In this document: in pieces, positions 8,292-17,257 of the stretch
Position numbering within the stretch: position 1 is the stretch's first letter
How the letters are laid out: every line of letters begins with the position of its first letter
Assembly (NCBI GenBank): GCA_965262505.1
Contig: CBDHFM010000030.1
Coordinates: forward strand, 5,352,931-5,416,930
Origin: JACPPO01 sp965262505
GTDB taxonomy: Bacteria > Acidobacteriota > Vicinamibacteria > Vicinamibacterales > UBA2999
Reading direction: 5' to 3'
Length of the DNA stretch: 64,000 nt
Made by a program: the position numbers and the translations under genes
Notes under the pieces: model-generated
The model's input: only the letters and a program-made list of their open reading frames with translations
Told to the model about the DNA's origin: nothing
Database searches by the model: none

Positions 8292-9545
8292 ATGCTTGAT
8301 CGTTGGACGCAACCCGTTTGGCTATCAACAAAGGGCGGACTGACTGAGCTTGAGCGGTTACGGGTAGGAAAGGGCCGCTTGGCCGAGTCTGAGCTTCGAG
8401 ATCTCCTTGCCCACCATCCGTCACTGCTGCCGGCACGAAGCTTTGACCCATTGTTTTCCTCACCCGCGTGTCTCGGCACGGAATTCCCAGTTCACGGAAT
8501 CGGACGAATTGATGCGCTCTTCTTGAGCCCATCGGGCTATCTGACGATCGTCGAAACGAAGCTCTGGGAGAATCCCGAAGCGCGACGTGAAGTAGTGGGT
8601 CAGATTATTGACTACGCCAGAGCTCTGACACGATGGACTTACACCGAGTTGGAGTCGCGCTTCCTTGAGCGAAGCTTCGTCGAGGACCCCAAGCCAGACT
8701 CTCTGTACTCATACGTCTGCGGTGAAGACGAAGAGGCTGATGGGCCAACTGCCTTTGTCGACGCGACCAGCCGCTGTCTACGCGACGGGAGATTTCTCTT
8801 GCTGATTGTTGGGGACGGCATCCGGGAGGGAGTCACCGAAATAGCCGACTTTCTTCAACAATCCCCTACCTTGCAGTACACGCTCGGCCTTGTTGAACTC
8901 GCCTGCTACCAAGATCCGACCCAACCTGAGAGTCTGCTTTATGTTCCCCAGGTGGTCACGCGCTCTAGGGAAGTTACTCGGGCCGTTGTCCAGATTGGAC
9001 TCAAAGGGCTCGACGAGCGACAGGTCGAGGTCACTGCCGATGTCCCAAGCGAGCAGTCTGGACACACACCGCGCCGTGAGAACCGCCTCTCTGAGGATGA
9101 GTTCTACAGGTTGCTCACTGCTTCCACGTCCGCGGACACTGCTGACCAGCTACGTCATTTCGTAGATACTCTGCTGACAGGACACGGTAGCCTTGTTGGG
9201 CACTTCACGCCGTTGAAGATGGTTGTGAGCTTACAGGCTGGGGACAGCTTTCGGCGCAACCCGGTCGTCCTTTCCTGTTCTCCCGAGGGACATGTACGAA
9301 CCAGCAAGGGATGGCTCGACTTTCTGGGTGAAACCGATACACCGGGCCTGGCGAGCGAGTTCGTGGAGCGCCTGGGCACCATCGATGAACGCCTGCGGCC
9401 TCGGCGGACCCCAGGTGGAACGTTCACAGTGCCGAAGGGCTCGAACGCAGCTACGCTTTCGACCGTCGCTCCAAGGCTGGACGAACTGCGCACGCTCGTA
9501 TCTGACACTGTCACCCGGGTGGAAACGGAGGAAGAGAGCACCTAA
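8292..9545 (+). CDS. PD-(D/E)XK nuclease-like protein
   Basis: The protein has 417 residues. An N-terminal nuclease core shows 'GIGRIDALFL' (Asp74), then 'LTIVETKLW' (Glu88-x-Lys90), then a helix 'REVVGQIIDYA'. This is the order expected for PD-(D/E)XK folds of the NucS/DUF91-like and restriction endonuclease-like groups. The remaining 300 residues are unrecognised and may bind a regulator or target. There are no membrane segments. It stands alone in an island full of IS elements and broken restriction genes, which suggests a horizontally acquired defence or DNA-processing function. A ribosome site (aggtagatga) precedes the ATG. Whether it cuts DNA, and which DNA, cannot be read from sequence. 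Confidence 0.65.
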   Translation: MLDRWTQPVWLSTKGGLTELERLRVGKGRLAESELRDLLAHHPSLLPARSFDPLFSSPACLGTEFPVHGIGRIDALFLSPSGYLTIVETKLWENPEARREVVGQIIDYARALTRWTYTELESRFLERSFVEDPKPDSLYSYVCGEDEEADGPTAFVDATSRCLRDGRFLLLIVGDGIREGVTEIADFLQQSPTLQYTLGLVELACYQDPTQPESLLYVPQVVTRSREVTRAVVQIGLKGLDERQVEVTADVPSEQSGHTPRRENRLSEDEFYRLLTASTSADTADQLRHFVDTLLTGHGSLVGHFTPLKMVVSLQAGDSFRRNPVVLSCSPEGHVRTSKGWLDFLGETDTPGLASEFVERLGTIDERLRPRRTPGGTFTVPKGSNAATLSTVAPRLDELRTLVSDTVTRVETEEEST

Positions 9546-9615
9546 CCCGGCACTGTCTAGTTGATCATGATTAACTCGGAAGTACGGAGTGGCCCGAATG
9601 CGAAGCCAAGCATCC

Positions 9616-9680
9616 CGCAAGGTGCGATTAATGGGCCGACCACTCATGCGGCCTCTCGATAGTAGAAACTGAGCAGCCCT
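9616..9680 (+). repeat. Dispersed repeat, copy B
   Basis: This is the second copy of the 60-65 bp repeat also seen at 5058-5117 (core TAATGGGCCGACCAC). Here it sits immediately before the IS1182-type element and just after the nuclease-like gene. No coding capacity is visible. Confidence 0.5.
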
Positions 9681-9689
9681 CCGCTAGCA

Positions 9690-11151
9690 GGCCGTGGTTA
9701 AACGGCCCCTTCTGACGCGCCGACGGGGAACTGTTAGAAGCGATCCTGCATCGGACATACGGACGTGTGATCGACGAGTGTCGTGTCGACAGGGCGCCAG
9801 AAGTCGATGAGACGTGTCCACAGCGCGACGACGAGCGTCAGGACCGCCGCCACGCGTCTCTGGAGGCCGCGCGGCGTGCCCACCCCGATCAGTGTTCGCA
9901 TGAGCAGGCCCACGTTGAACGCCCCCGTGTGGACGAGCAGTCGCTTGAGGATGTTGGCATGCCCTCGCAGGTGCGTCCGTCGCATGCTACCGGTGTCGTA
10001 CAGATGCGCGTTCGGCCGTTCGAGGTGCTCGCTCCGTCGCCGCAGCAAGGCCACGCCCCGTGTACCGCGGATGCGTCGGCGATTCGCATAGACCGCATCG
10101 CGGGCCACGGCGTTCTTCGTCCAGTTGCGGCGGCCGCGATCCGGTTCCGCGATGTAGCTCCGCAGGTCGAGGGCCGCCAGATCCGTGAGCACCTGATTAC
10201 TGTGGTACCCCTTGTCCGCGACGACCTCGTTAATCACCCCCGTGTCGTCGTCAGTCACCGTGGCCACAGCCTCCAAGTCCTCAGCCGCAGCCGTGAGCGT
10301 CTCCGCGATCGTCGTGGTGTCACCCTGATCGGCCCCTTGGACGGTCACGCCCACGATGGCGCCGGTCTCCATGTCGACCGCGTGCTCGGCTTTGTGCGCG
10401 AGGTGCGTGCGGCCGTCCTTCATCTTCGTGATGCGCGCGTCGGGGTCGTGCGGATGCTGCCAGTCCGTGTTGCAGCCCTTCTTCGGGCGCGTCCGATCCA
10501 ACCGCGCCAGATCCGCCCGCGTCGGCGTCTCGATGCCCGAGGCCTGCGCCAGCCGCGTCAGAAACTCCTGATACGTTTCGCCCGAATCCCGCCGCACGAT
10601 GCTCCGCAGGGCCGCATTGGCCTCGAGCGTCGTGGCATCAATCCCAATGGTGTTGCCCTTGACAGATCCGCAGGCGCCAACACCTGCAGGATCCACGTGA
10701 AGACGGCCCGATGCGTCTCCACGTCGATCAGCCGGCGCGTCCGCGAGATCGTCGAATGCTCGGGCGGCGCTTCGTCGAGGCCCAGTCCCAGGAAGCCGCG
10801 GAGCGCAAGGGAATCGGCGGTGCGCCACGCGATCCCGCGCTCGGAATCGATGCCTTCGAAGTAACCAATCAGCAGCAGCCGGAAATACGTCCCCGGCGTC
10901 AGACTCGGGCGGCCGATCGTCGTCGCGTAGAACGGTGCATACTGCGCTTCGACGAACGCGTCAAACGCATGCCTGTCGAGCAGCTGATTCAGTCGTTGAT
11001 AGAACGGATGCCCGCCCGTGACGGGCAGCTCGTTCGTCGTAATCCACAACCCCGGCGTGCGTGCCCGGTCCTTGCGTCGTCCCATGGCCATGCCGGAGTG
11101 TAGTACACAGGATCGATCGTGTCGATCCCCTCATCGCCCTTTAACCACAGG
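9690..11151 (-). mobile_element. IS1182-type element, copy 1 (frameshifted)
   Basis: Inverted repeats (GCCGTGGTTAAA on the left; CCTGTGGTTAAAGGGC on the right, read on the minus strand) flank one transposase gene. The element is closely related to 56857-59725. There the outer CTAGCAG is present at both ends; here it is kept only on the left (9684-9690). An isolated right-end piece with the missing outer bases lies at 11622-11637, so the right end has been rearranged. Confidence 0.75.
9734..11091 (-). pseudogene. IS1182-type transposase with one-base deletion
   Basis: Two overlapping frames together encode the full transposase. The N-terminal part (11091 to about 10670) contains 'GRPSLTPGTYFRLLLIGYFE' and 'HSTISRTRRLID', typical of the DUF772 domain. 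The C-terminal part (about 10660 to 9734) contains 'GIDATTLEANAALRSI' with the catalytic Asp and 'VVADKGYHSNQ'. Comparison with the copy at 57835-57860 shows one base missing at about 10660-10672. Transposase is therefore split, and this copy depends on another for movement. Confidence 0.8.
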
Positions 11152-11691
11152 GGTTCCTCACACAAATGTGTGCACAATTCAATCCTGAGCAGGTCGGCCA
11201 CGCCGTGGGAAGAGGCTGCGGATGTGCTCGTGCCAGCTAACCAGCGGTGAAGTCGTCTGTCGCTCAGTCGATGGCCGCCTGCGCGGGCCCCGCTCTTGGG
11301 TGGGGGCCTGCTCGGCGGCAGCCGGTCCCACCGCAAGGTGCTGAGGCGCTGGCACTTACAGGGCGACGAACCATGCCCCCGTGGAACGTGGCCTCGACTT
11401 TCGCCGAGGTTCTACCGCTGCGCCGACCCCTCGCTGACTGTTCAGCCCCTTGGAACTGACCGGCCTTCGCGATTCCGCCGTCTAGTGTGGGCCGGACTTT
11501 TCCGGGAGCCTGCAGTTCTTCTCCAGATGCAGAGGGTGTTCTCCAGCCACGTAAGTCACTGCCAATGCTTGGCTTATCATCCACGTAAACCGGCCGACGC
11601 CGCACCGATCCCTGAGAGGAACCACCACAGGCTGCTAGGGCTGGCCGCGTGGATCAGCGACGGGGCCGCCGCCACGACCAGGCCAGGACGT
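11152..11691. other. Gene-free stretch with a solo IS1182-type end
   Basis: No convincing gene on either strand. The only recognisable piece is 'aaccaccacaggctgctag' at about 11620-11637, matching the outermost right end of the IS1182-type element at 59708-59725. It is probably what remains of a further copy, or the detached end of copy 1. Confidence 0.4.
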
Positions 11692-12231
11692 TCACGCTGG
11701 CCACGCAACCTTCGCTAGAAGGGCATCCGGTTCGATCAACACAACTGCCTTGCGCGCAAGCTCGCTGGCGGTCTTGGTTCGTTGTTTGTCGAGATATCTG
11801 CGGAGGGCCGAGATGGGATCTCCGTCACCCCCGACTGGAATCGAACGCCCAAGGCAGTCAACCTTGCGACCAACGTACTGTGGGAAGTCAGGGGATTGAC
11901 CGAATCGCGGATCTCCGAAATCGTGTGGAGTAATCGGTCGACGAGGTGGATATCGAATGAGCGCCGGGCGCTCCGCGTAGAACGTCCACACATCGAGGTC
12001 CTTGATGCCATTTGAGCCGTTGACGTAATGAAGGGCTGCTCCTTGACAGAGCGCGACGGCAATGATTTCGTCTTGTAGCGGACGGTAGTGTGGGCATCGA
12101 TGAAAAAACTCCTCTCGGTCCTGACGGGCGATCTCGCCGAGCCGGCGCAGGTCCTCGGGAAGCAGATGACCGTAGGACCGAGCCTTGTCGGTCCTCGCAG
12201 CTTCATCTTCCTCGGCGGGTCTGCGTCTCAC
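11692..12231 (-). CDS. Conserved hypothetical, possible nucleotidyltransferase fold
   Basis: A soluble protein of 179 residues. Its core 'LCQGAALHYVNGSNGIKDLD' followed by 'VWTF' has the G-(small)-x(n)-D-x-[DV] look of a minimal nucleotidyltransferase active site. It also has an aromatic, arginine-rich middle ('RYPPRRPITPHDFGDPRFG') and a helical C-terminus ('DPISALRRYLDKQRT'). Proteins with this arrangement are common hypothetical genes in soil bacteria and genomic islands. The start at 12231 is the longest; a later start is possible because the first 20 residues are low-complexity and charged. Function is not known; the fold is inference from the motif only. Confidence 0.55.
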   Translation of the reverse strand: MRRRPAEEDEAARTDKARSYGHLLPEDLRRLGEIARQDREEFFHRCPHYRPLQDEIIAVALCQGAALHYVNGSNGIKDLDVWTFYAERPALIRYPPRRPITPHDFGDPRFGQSPDFPQYVGRKVDCLGRSIPVGGDGDPISALRRYLDKQRTKTASELARKAVVLIEPDALLAKVAWPA

Positions 12232-12273
12232 TGCGTCGCTCGGGTTCTGCTCAAGCCAGAAAAGGAAATCGCC

Positions 12274-12690
12274 ATGTCAAAACTGTGTACCGTTCTTCTC
12301 GTCGTCTTCACTGTCGCTGCGGTCATCGTCAACGCTCAAAATGACGCCCCCGAGGCACCTGTGGTCTCCGTCTTCGTGGAAGGATCTATCGTGTCGAGCT
12401 TCAGTGGGTCTGGGGATGCCTGGGGGAGCAGCTTAAGCGGCACGACCGAGCCACAAACGATTGAAGTCATGAAGCAATTACGCCGCTTTTGCCCGGGCGT
12501 GCGGATCACGTCCGACCGAACCACAGCGGACTACCTCATCCTGCATGAGCGCCAAGCGGGCGGGACGTTCGGAGGGAATCGTAACAACGTCGCGGTCTTT
12601 AACAGGAACGATACCCTGGTGTACGCCGACGGTGCAACGCAGCTAGACAACAGCGTCGAGGACCTCTGCGAAAGTTCAGTGTTGCGGTAA
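12274..12690 (+). CDS. Exported hypothetical protein, 3' end possibly altered
   Basis: From the ATG at 12274 (ribosome site aaaggaa) the product has 138 residues. A clear Sec signal 'LCTVLLVVFTVAAVIVNAQ' spans about residues 4-22. The mature part contains 'IEVMKQLRRFCPGVRITSDR' and 'TADYLILHERQAGGTFGGNR', resembling small exported proteins whose single domain often assembles at the envelope. The last codons run directly into an IS3-family remnant, so the natural C-terminus may have been replaced. No named family recognised. Confidence 0.55.
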   Translation: MSKLCTVLLVVFTVAAVIVNAQNDAPEAPVVSVFVEGSIVSSFSGSGDAWGSSLSGTTEPQTIEVMKQLRRFCPGVRITSDRTTADYLILHERQAGGTFGGNRNNVAVFNRNDTLVYADGATQLDNSVEDLCESSVLR

Positions 12691-12860
12691 TACAGGTGGG
12701 GCCGCTCGCCGTTGTAGATCCGGAGCCACGTGTCGGTCAGGGCGCGCAGTTTCGCCAGGGATTCGAACAGGTGCGCGTTCAGTACCTCGGTCCGGACGCC
12801 GAGACGGCCCTGGGAGTTGGAGCGTTGCCCGGAGCCGCGTGTCAAAGCCGAACAGACCCT
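12691..12860 (-). mobile_element. IS3-family transposase remnant
   Basis: The minus strand encodes 'EVLNAHLFESLAKLRALTDT' followed by 'WLRIYNGERPH', the C-terminal signature of IS3-family OrfB (usually 'W...YN.ERPHSALG'). The catalytic domain is absent and there is no orfA. It is not the same IS3 element as the complete one at 58232-59621. It abuts the 3' end of the exported protein gene. Confidence 0.6.
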
Positions 12861-12979
12861 CGCCAAGGCGCAGTGTGAACGCCCGGGATAGCTGCCGGTA
12901 CGATTGCAGTCCAACTTTTCGGCCAACTTATTTCCGTCTTGAGGAGCGTTTTGTGCTCTTTTCTGACGCGTTCAGACAC

Positions 12980-13183
12980 GAATTACCCACACGCAGGAAC
13001 ACCGAGCGGGAAGTCCACTCGGGCGTCGTCACCAGGGCCATCGACTTCACCCGCGATTGCGGTCGGCTGGTCGTTTCGCAAGTCGAACCACTGCAGACGT
13101 TGCTCTCGAAGAATGTGGACGTAGAGCCATGCGATTACATTCGCCTGATACGACCCGCCCTGCATCATCCCGCTACCGGACAA
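12980..13183 (-). pseudogene. N-terminal stub of a large, possibly defence-associated protein
   Basis: An ATG at 13183 opens about 66 codons containing 'GGSYQANVIAWLYVHILREQ' and 'GEVDGPGDDARVDF', then the similarity ends. Openings of this style (a G-x-x-[YF]-Q-A segment, then a 'GPGDD' turn) occur in very large bacterial NTPase or effector-type proteins from defence islands. The rest of the gene is absent. The family link is from memory of the motif and is tentative; that it is a truncated N-terminus is more secure. Sequence at 13184-13349 has no gene. Confidence 0.35.
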
Positions 13184-13349
13184 CCCAACCTCCCCCGCGA
13201 CAAGCCGTGCTGCGATTCTGGCACGCCGAAAGGTGTGAGTCAGCTAGGGCTTCGTCGTGACCCGGAATCCAACGCGACCACTCTGTCATCGCGTCGTTCA
13301 CCGCCTCGCAATCAGCCTCAGTGAAGTCGTGCAGCCGGTCATGCCCCGT

Positions 13350-14222
13350 TCATCTCTGGAATTCCTTGACCGCTTCATGGATCAGCTCACGCAGAACCGC
13401 TTCTTGTGCGGGCATGTCGGCGGGCCGAATACGGACGGTGATCTTTCCAGGCTTCCGAGAGTTCACCAGTTCGACGCCAGCGTCTTCCAGTTTCTTCACC
13501 CAGGCATCGGGATCTGTGACACCAATGCGAATGGGCAGGAACCCCTTCTTCGGAAACAGCGCGGCGACATTGAAGAAGCTACCGTGTGGGCACAAGCCGA
13601 TCCGGTACTTCTTGTACTTCAGTTCAACCTTTGGTTCCGCGACTTCGTTCGCAATTCCAGCGATCCGATCACACAATCTCATGATCTCGGCGCCAACCCT
13701 TGCCTCCCATGTGCCCCGATCCACGTTTCTATCTTCCGGTTCGACCGTATCATCCTCGCGAAGTACTCGCTGATCGAGGACCTTCACGAAGTCAAGGACG
13801 ATGTGGTCACCCACTCTTAACGCGTTCAGCTGGATCGCAACGAGTGGAATGGTACCGGCCAGAAGGCTCATCACGTTGAGAAAGCGGCTAGTAATATCCT
13901 CAGCGACAAGAACGGCGACATGATCGTACGCTGGGTAGCGTCGCCTTTCGATGTCCCAATATTCGATGCAGCGTACGATGTGGTTCGGGTCGGTCGCACC
14001 CAGCATGATTTCCACTTCGAAGCGGGCGTTGTTTTCACCGTCGGTAAGCAACATGTCAATTCGTCCGCCGCCGCTCTGGACTCTTTCACGCTCAAGCACA
14101 TCCAGCTCTCCAAGCCCTAGAACTGAGGGATCGTCGCTGATCCGGTCGTGCAGCCAGGATTCAGAGAAATCTGGTGACTGGCGCAGCCAGATCCGCTCAT
14201 GCTTGGCGAAGGTCATTCCCAT
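13350..14222 (-). CDS. PD-(D/E)XK-like conserved protein
   Basis: 290 residues from the ATG at 14222, which has a ribosome site (gggggtg) just upstream; longer in-frame starts add a low-quality extension. The core reads 'GGGRIDMLL' (Asp56), then 'RFEVEIMLGATDPNHIVRCI' (Glu69, Glu71) and 'EYWDIERRRYPAYDHVAVL'. This resembles a nuclease-superfamily core in which the usual E-x-K is E-x-E. A widespread hypothetical family carries the same 'VEI.LGATD..HI.R.IEYWDIE' pattern. The C-terminal 100 residues look like a separate small domain. It may be a catalytically altered nuclease or a DNA-end sensor. It is convergent with nothing obvious and is followed upstream by the divergent gene at 14506. Confidence 0.6.
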   Translation of the reverse strand: MGMTFAKHERIWLRQSPDFSESWLHDRISDDPSVLGLGELDVLERERVQSGGGRIDMLLTDGENNARFEVEIMLGATDPNHIVRCIEYWDIERRRYPAYDHVAVLVAEDITSRFLNVMSLLAGTIPLVAIQLNALRVGDHIVLDFVKVLDQRVLREDDTVEPEDRNVDRGTWEARVGAEIMRLCDRIAGIANEVAEPKVELKYKKYRIGLCPHGSFFNVAALFPKKGFLPIRIGVTDPDAWVKKLEDAGVELVNSRKPGKITVRIRPADMPAQEAVLRELIHEAVKEFQR

Positions 14223-14505
14223 CAACACCCCCTTCACTGTTTTCCTTCCGCGTCCCTTGTTCCGGCTCCCATGTCGACGTTGGGCGCCGATGCTGCGACA
14301 ATAGCAGCAAATCATGGCCCTTAGCGCGCAGTCCGGCAGGGCAGGAGACCGAGGCCGTCGTGCCGACGATGGCTGCGTGCGAGCCGTCGCACGTATCCAT
14401 GGATGTCTTCGATTTGGTGCGGAAAAGCGGTCTCGGCGTTACACGTAACCACGAGCGAGTCCAGACCCACGCTTCTGCCAGAATCGCCTCGACTACCACG
14501 AGACT

Positions 14506-15018
14506 ATGTTCAAGCTTCGCTTTTTGAAAACCGACATTCAGTATTGGGCCAACCGATACTCCTACTCGGAGAACGACGGAGAATTGCGAGGGGCACTGCG
14601 GATTGCCGTTCTGAAACGCGGTTGTCTTGAGAAAGACGAGTTCCTCAAGATCTGTGAGTGGAAGACCAAGCGCTCCAAGTCCCGCTGTGCACGAAACGAT
14701 ACGCTCACGATTCGTGACATAAGCCGAGCTGCACTTGCTACAAGCAACGAGGCTACGAAAATGACACTCCTGCGGACGCTCCATGGGGTCGAGTGGCCGA
14801 CTGCTTCAACGCTTCTTCATTTCTGCGACAAGCGACCCTACCCGATACTTGACTACCGAGCACTGTGGTCGCTGGGCTACACCGAGAAACCTCACTACAC
14901 GATGAAGTTCTGGCTCAAGTATCTCGCTTACGTTCGAGAGCTGGCAGAACACTTAAAACAGGACATTCGGACGATTGACCGCGCGTTGTGGCAGTACTCG
15001 AAAGAGCGACAGCCGTGA
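14506..15018 (+). CDS. Conserved hypothetical, possible HhH-type protein
   Basis: A soluble protein of 170 residues. The middle segment 'LHGVEWPTASTLLHFCDKRP' followed by 'YPILDYRALWSLG' is the hallmark of a family of small hypotheticals found near restriction and mobile genes. The geometry (a helix, a 'GV.WPTAS' turn, then an Asp) resembles the helix-hairpin-helix/GPD arrangement of DNA glycosylases, but the match is too short to claim activity. The C-terminus 'RTIDRALWQYSKER' is conserved in the same family. The gene is divergent from 13350-14222 and immediately precedes an IS5-type copy. Confidence 0.5.
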   Translation: MFKLRFLKTDIQYWANRYSYSENDGELRGALRIAVLKRGCLEKDEFLKICEWKTKRSKSRCARNDTLTIRDISRAALATSNEATKMTLLRTLHGVEWPTASTLLHFCDKRPYPILDYRALWSLGYTEKPHYTMKFWLKYLAYVRELAEHLKQDIRTIDRALWQYSKERQP

Positions 15019-15085
15019 AACAGAAGCGCGGACTGCGGGCATTGTACCGCTCCCGGTTTCTTGGACACACGTTTGCGCTACGCGG

Positions 15086-15621
15086 GGCGTTGTTGCATGA
15101 ATGACCCGCTACGGGTGGGATGGTTTGGCCCGTACTTTTCGTGACCCTTCGTAGAAGCCACACTACAGGGATGCAGTCGAAGGTTCATCCCACGTATAAG
15201 ACGAAGTATCGCGTTGCGAACTGGGCGGCCTACAATCAGGCCCTCGTTCGACGTGGCGATGTGACGGTGTGGTTGTCCTCGGACGCGATCGCTGCCTGGA
15301 CGCCCCGCCGGAGCGGCCGGCGGGGCGGGCAGCGGCGGTACTCGGATCTCGCCATCGAGGCCGCCCTGACCCTGCGGCTCCTCTACCATCTCCCGCTGCG
15401 CCAGGCCGAAGGGCTCCTGCACGCCCTGTTCGGGATGATGCGCCTCGACCTCTCCGCCCCCGACTATACGACGCTCTCGCGGCGCAGTCAGCATCTGAGG
15501 CGCCGTCTGCGACCGGTCCCGCCCGGCGAGAGCCTCCATCTCGTGCTCGACAGCACGGGTCTGTCCATCGTTGGGGAAGGTGAGTGGGCGGCCTCGACAC
15601 ACCGTGGCCGCGGCAGACGTG
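15086..15621 (+). mobile_element. IS5-type element, truncated copy
   Basis: The left terminal repeat begins at 15086 and the first half of the transposase gene follows (ATG at 15171; about 150 codons matching 1648-2592). At 15621, inside the codons for 'HRGRGRRG', the homology stops and the right end of the next copy begins. The truncated transposase retains the first catalytic Asp ('LVLDSTGLSIVG') but lacks the rest, so it is inactive. Confidence 0.8.
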
Positions 15622-16700
15622 GGCGTTGTTGCACGAATCGTCACTGGCCCGCACGATGCCCACCGACAGGATCCTCACCGGCCGATGCGGTATGACACTG
15701 GTCGGCCGAGGGCGGTCATCCGATTGAGGATCTCACAGCCAAGGACGACCTCACTCCCCTGCCCGGCTGGGCTCCGGGCGCGAAGGCCATCTCCGATGAT
15801 GGACTTGTATCGAAAGAACGTGTTCTCCACCCGGCCCTGACGATGGTACCCTGACGCCTTCTTCCACTGGCGCCGGCCGAGCTGCTTCACCAACGTGATC
15901 GTCCGATCCCGCGCGGGCGACCGCGGGCCGTGGGCAGAGACGTTCGCCGTCTTGGCCGGTGGGATGACGACCGTCGCACCCCGCGCCCCGGCGGTCTCGT
16001 AGACGGCGACCGTGTCATAGGCGGCGTCAGCGGTGACGCGCACGAGTGGGCCATCGACGGCGGTGAGCAGATCGAGGGCGGTGGTCGCATCCTCACCCGT
16101 CGCCTCGGTCAGCGTGTGGACACGGATCACGCCGGACTGATCGACGCCAAGGTGGAGCTTCCGCCAGCCACGTCTGCCGCAGCCACCGTGTTTCGCGGCG
16201 GCCCACTCACCTTCCCCAACGATGGACAAACCCGTGCTGTCGAGCACGAGATGGATGGCCTCGCCGGGCGGGACCGGTCGCAGGCGGCGCCTCAAATGCC
16301 GACTGCGCCGGGAGAGCGTCGTATAGTCGGGGGCGGAGAGGTCGAGGCGCATCATCCCGAACAGCGCGCGCAGAAACCCTTCGGCCTGGCGCAGCGGGAG
16401 ATGGTAGAGGAGCCGCAGGGTCAGGGCGGTCTCGATGGCGAGATCCGAGTAGCGCCGCTGCCCACCCCGCCGGCCGCTCCGACGGGGCGTCCAGGCAGCG
16501 ATCGCTTCCGAGGACAACCACACTGTCACATCGCCGCGTCGAACGAGGGCCTGATTGTAGGCCGCCCAGTTCGCAACGCGGTACTTCGTCTTATACGTGG
16601 GATGGACCTTCGACTGCATCCCTGTAGTGTGGATCCTGGGGAGGATCATGAGAAATGCGGGCCAAACCGCTCCACCGCAGAGTCTTCATGCAACAACGCC
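15622..16700 (-). mobile_element. IS5-family insertion sequence, complete copy
   Basis: About 1079 bp with both terminal repeats (15622 and 16700). It is in opposite orientation to, and directly abutting, the truncated copy at 15086-15621. On its other side it interrupts the C-terminus of a tyrosine recombinase pseudogene. The two abutting copies form a large inverted repeat that could promote inversions or deletions. Confidence 0.85.
15675..16619 (-). CDS. IS5-family transposase
   Basis: 314 residues, nearly identical to the transposase at 1648-2592 and with an intact reading frame. The DDE residues are visible in 'LVLDSTGLSIVG', 'VTADAAYDT' and 'YHRQGRVENTFFRYK'. As the second complete copy it is a likely source of activity for the incomplete copies. 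The start is set by alignment with the other copy (MQSKVHP). Confidence 0.88.
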   Translation of the reverse strand: MQSKVHPTYKTKYRVANWAAYNQALVRRGDVTVWLSSEAIAAWTPRRSGRRGGQRRYSDLAIETALTLRLLYHLPLRQAEGFLRALFGMMRLDLSAPDYTTLSRRSRHLRRRLRPVPPGEAIHLVLDSTGLSIVGEGEWAAAKHGGCGRRGWRKLHLGVDQSGVIRVHTLTEATGEDATTALDLLTAVDGPLVRVTADAAYDTVAVYETAGARGATVVIPPAKTANVSAHGPRSPARDRTITLVKQLGRRQWKKASGYHRQGRVENTFFRYKSIIGDGLRARSPAGQGSEVVLGCEILNRMTALGRPVSYRIGR

Positions 16701-17160
16701 CCACAACGGGCTCGCGTACCTCCCGGAGGTAGGCGGCCCAGTTGTCCATCAACCGGCGGCGGCGCGCGAACAGATCCGACCGCGCATAAGCTGCCTCCGT
16801 CGGATTGCGCACCGTATGGGCGAGCGCGGCTTCGACCACCTCACGCGGCGTAGTCGTGTGCTCTGCCGCCCAGTCCCGGAAGCTCGACCGGAACCCATGC
16901 GGCACGGCGGCGATGCCGAGTGCTTTGATCAGCTTGCTCAGCCGTTTGTCGGAGAGCGGCTTCCCACGCGGGTTGGGGAACACCAGGCCCGTCCCCTCGC
17001 GTCGTCCACTACAACGAGGTACGCAGCCACGCGTCGTTGAAGGGCCACACGCCGTTGACCTTCGCCGGCGGCCACATGGTGGCCCGTGCCGAGCTGAACA
17101 ATGTCCGTTGGGTCTCCCACTGCCGGGACTTGGTCCAGCTCCCAGTGGCGGCCTGACAAC
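16701..17160 (-). pseudogene. Phage-type tyrosine recombinase, disrupted
   Basis: The minus strand encodes the catalytic end of a P4-type integrase: 'GTGLVFPNPRGKPLSDKRLS', 'PHGFRSSFRDWAAEHT' (His-x-x-Arg), 'VEAALAHTV' (His) and 'AAYARSDLF' (Tyr). Upstream, the catalytic-domain sequence continues only with frame changes, and the N-terminal half is missing. An IS5-type copy has inserted in its last codons. This is a different integrase lineage from 18948-19964, so at least two kinds of integrative element have visited the region. Confidence 0.75.
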
Positions 17161-17202
17161 GAATTCGAGACGGACAGGTGGCTGCACCAAATACATCTAC
17201 AC

Positions 17203-17250
17203 TTGCAAGTTATAATTGTGCACGTGTATATTATTTGGTCTGGAAAGGAG
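17203..17250 (+). promoter_or_regulatory. Promoter/operator region of the HicB-HicA-type module
   Basis: An AT-rich island in GC-rich surroundings. TTGCAA (17203-17208) and TATATT (17227-17232) are 18 bp apart and look like -35/-10 boxes; a second TATAAT lies at 17211-17216. The spacer contains GTGCAC and CACGTG palindromic cores, as expected where an antitoxin binds to autoregulate. A strong ribosome site (GGAAAGGAG) at 17242-17250 precedes the ATG at 17258. Confidence 0.45.
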
Positions 17251-17257
17251 TGAGACC

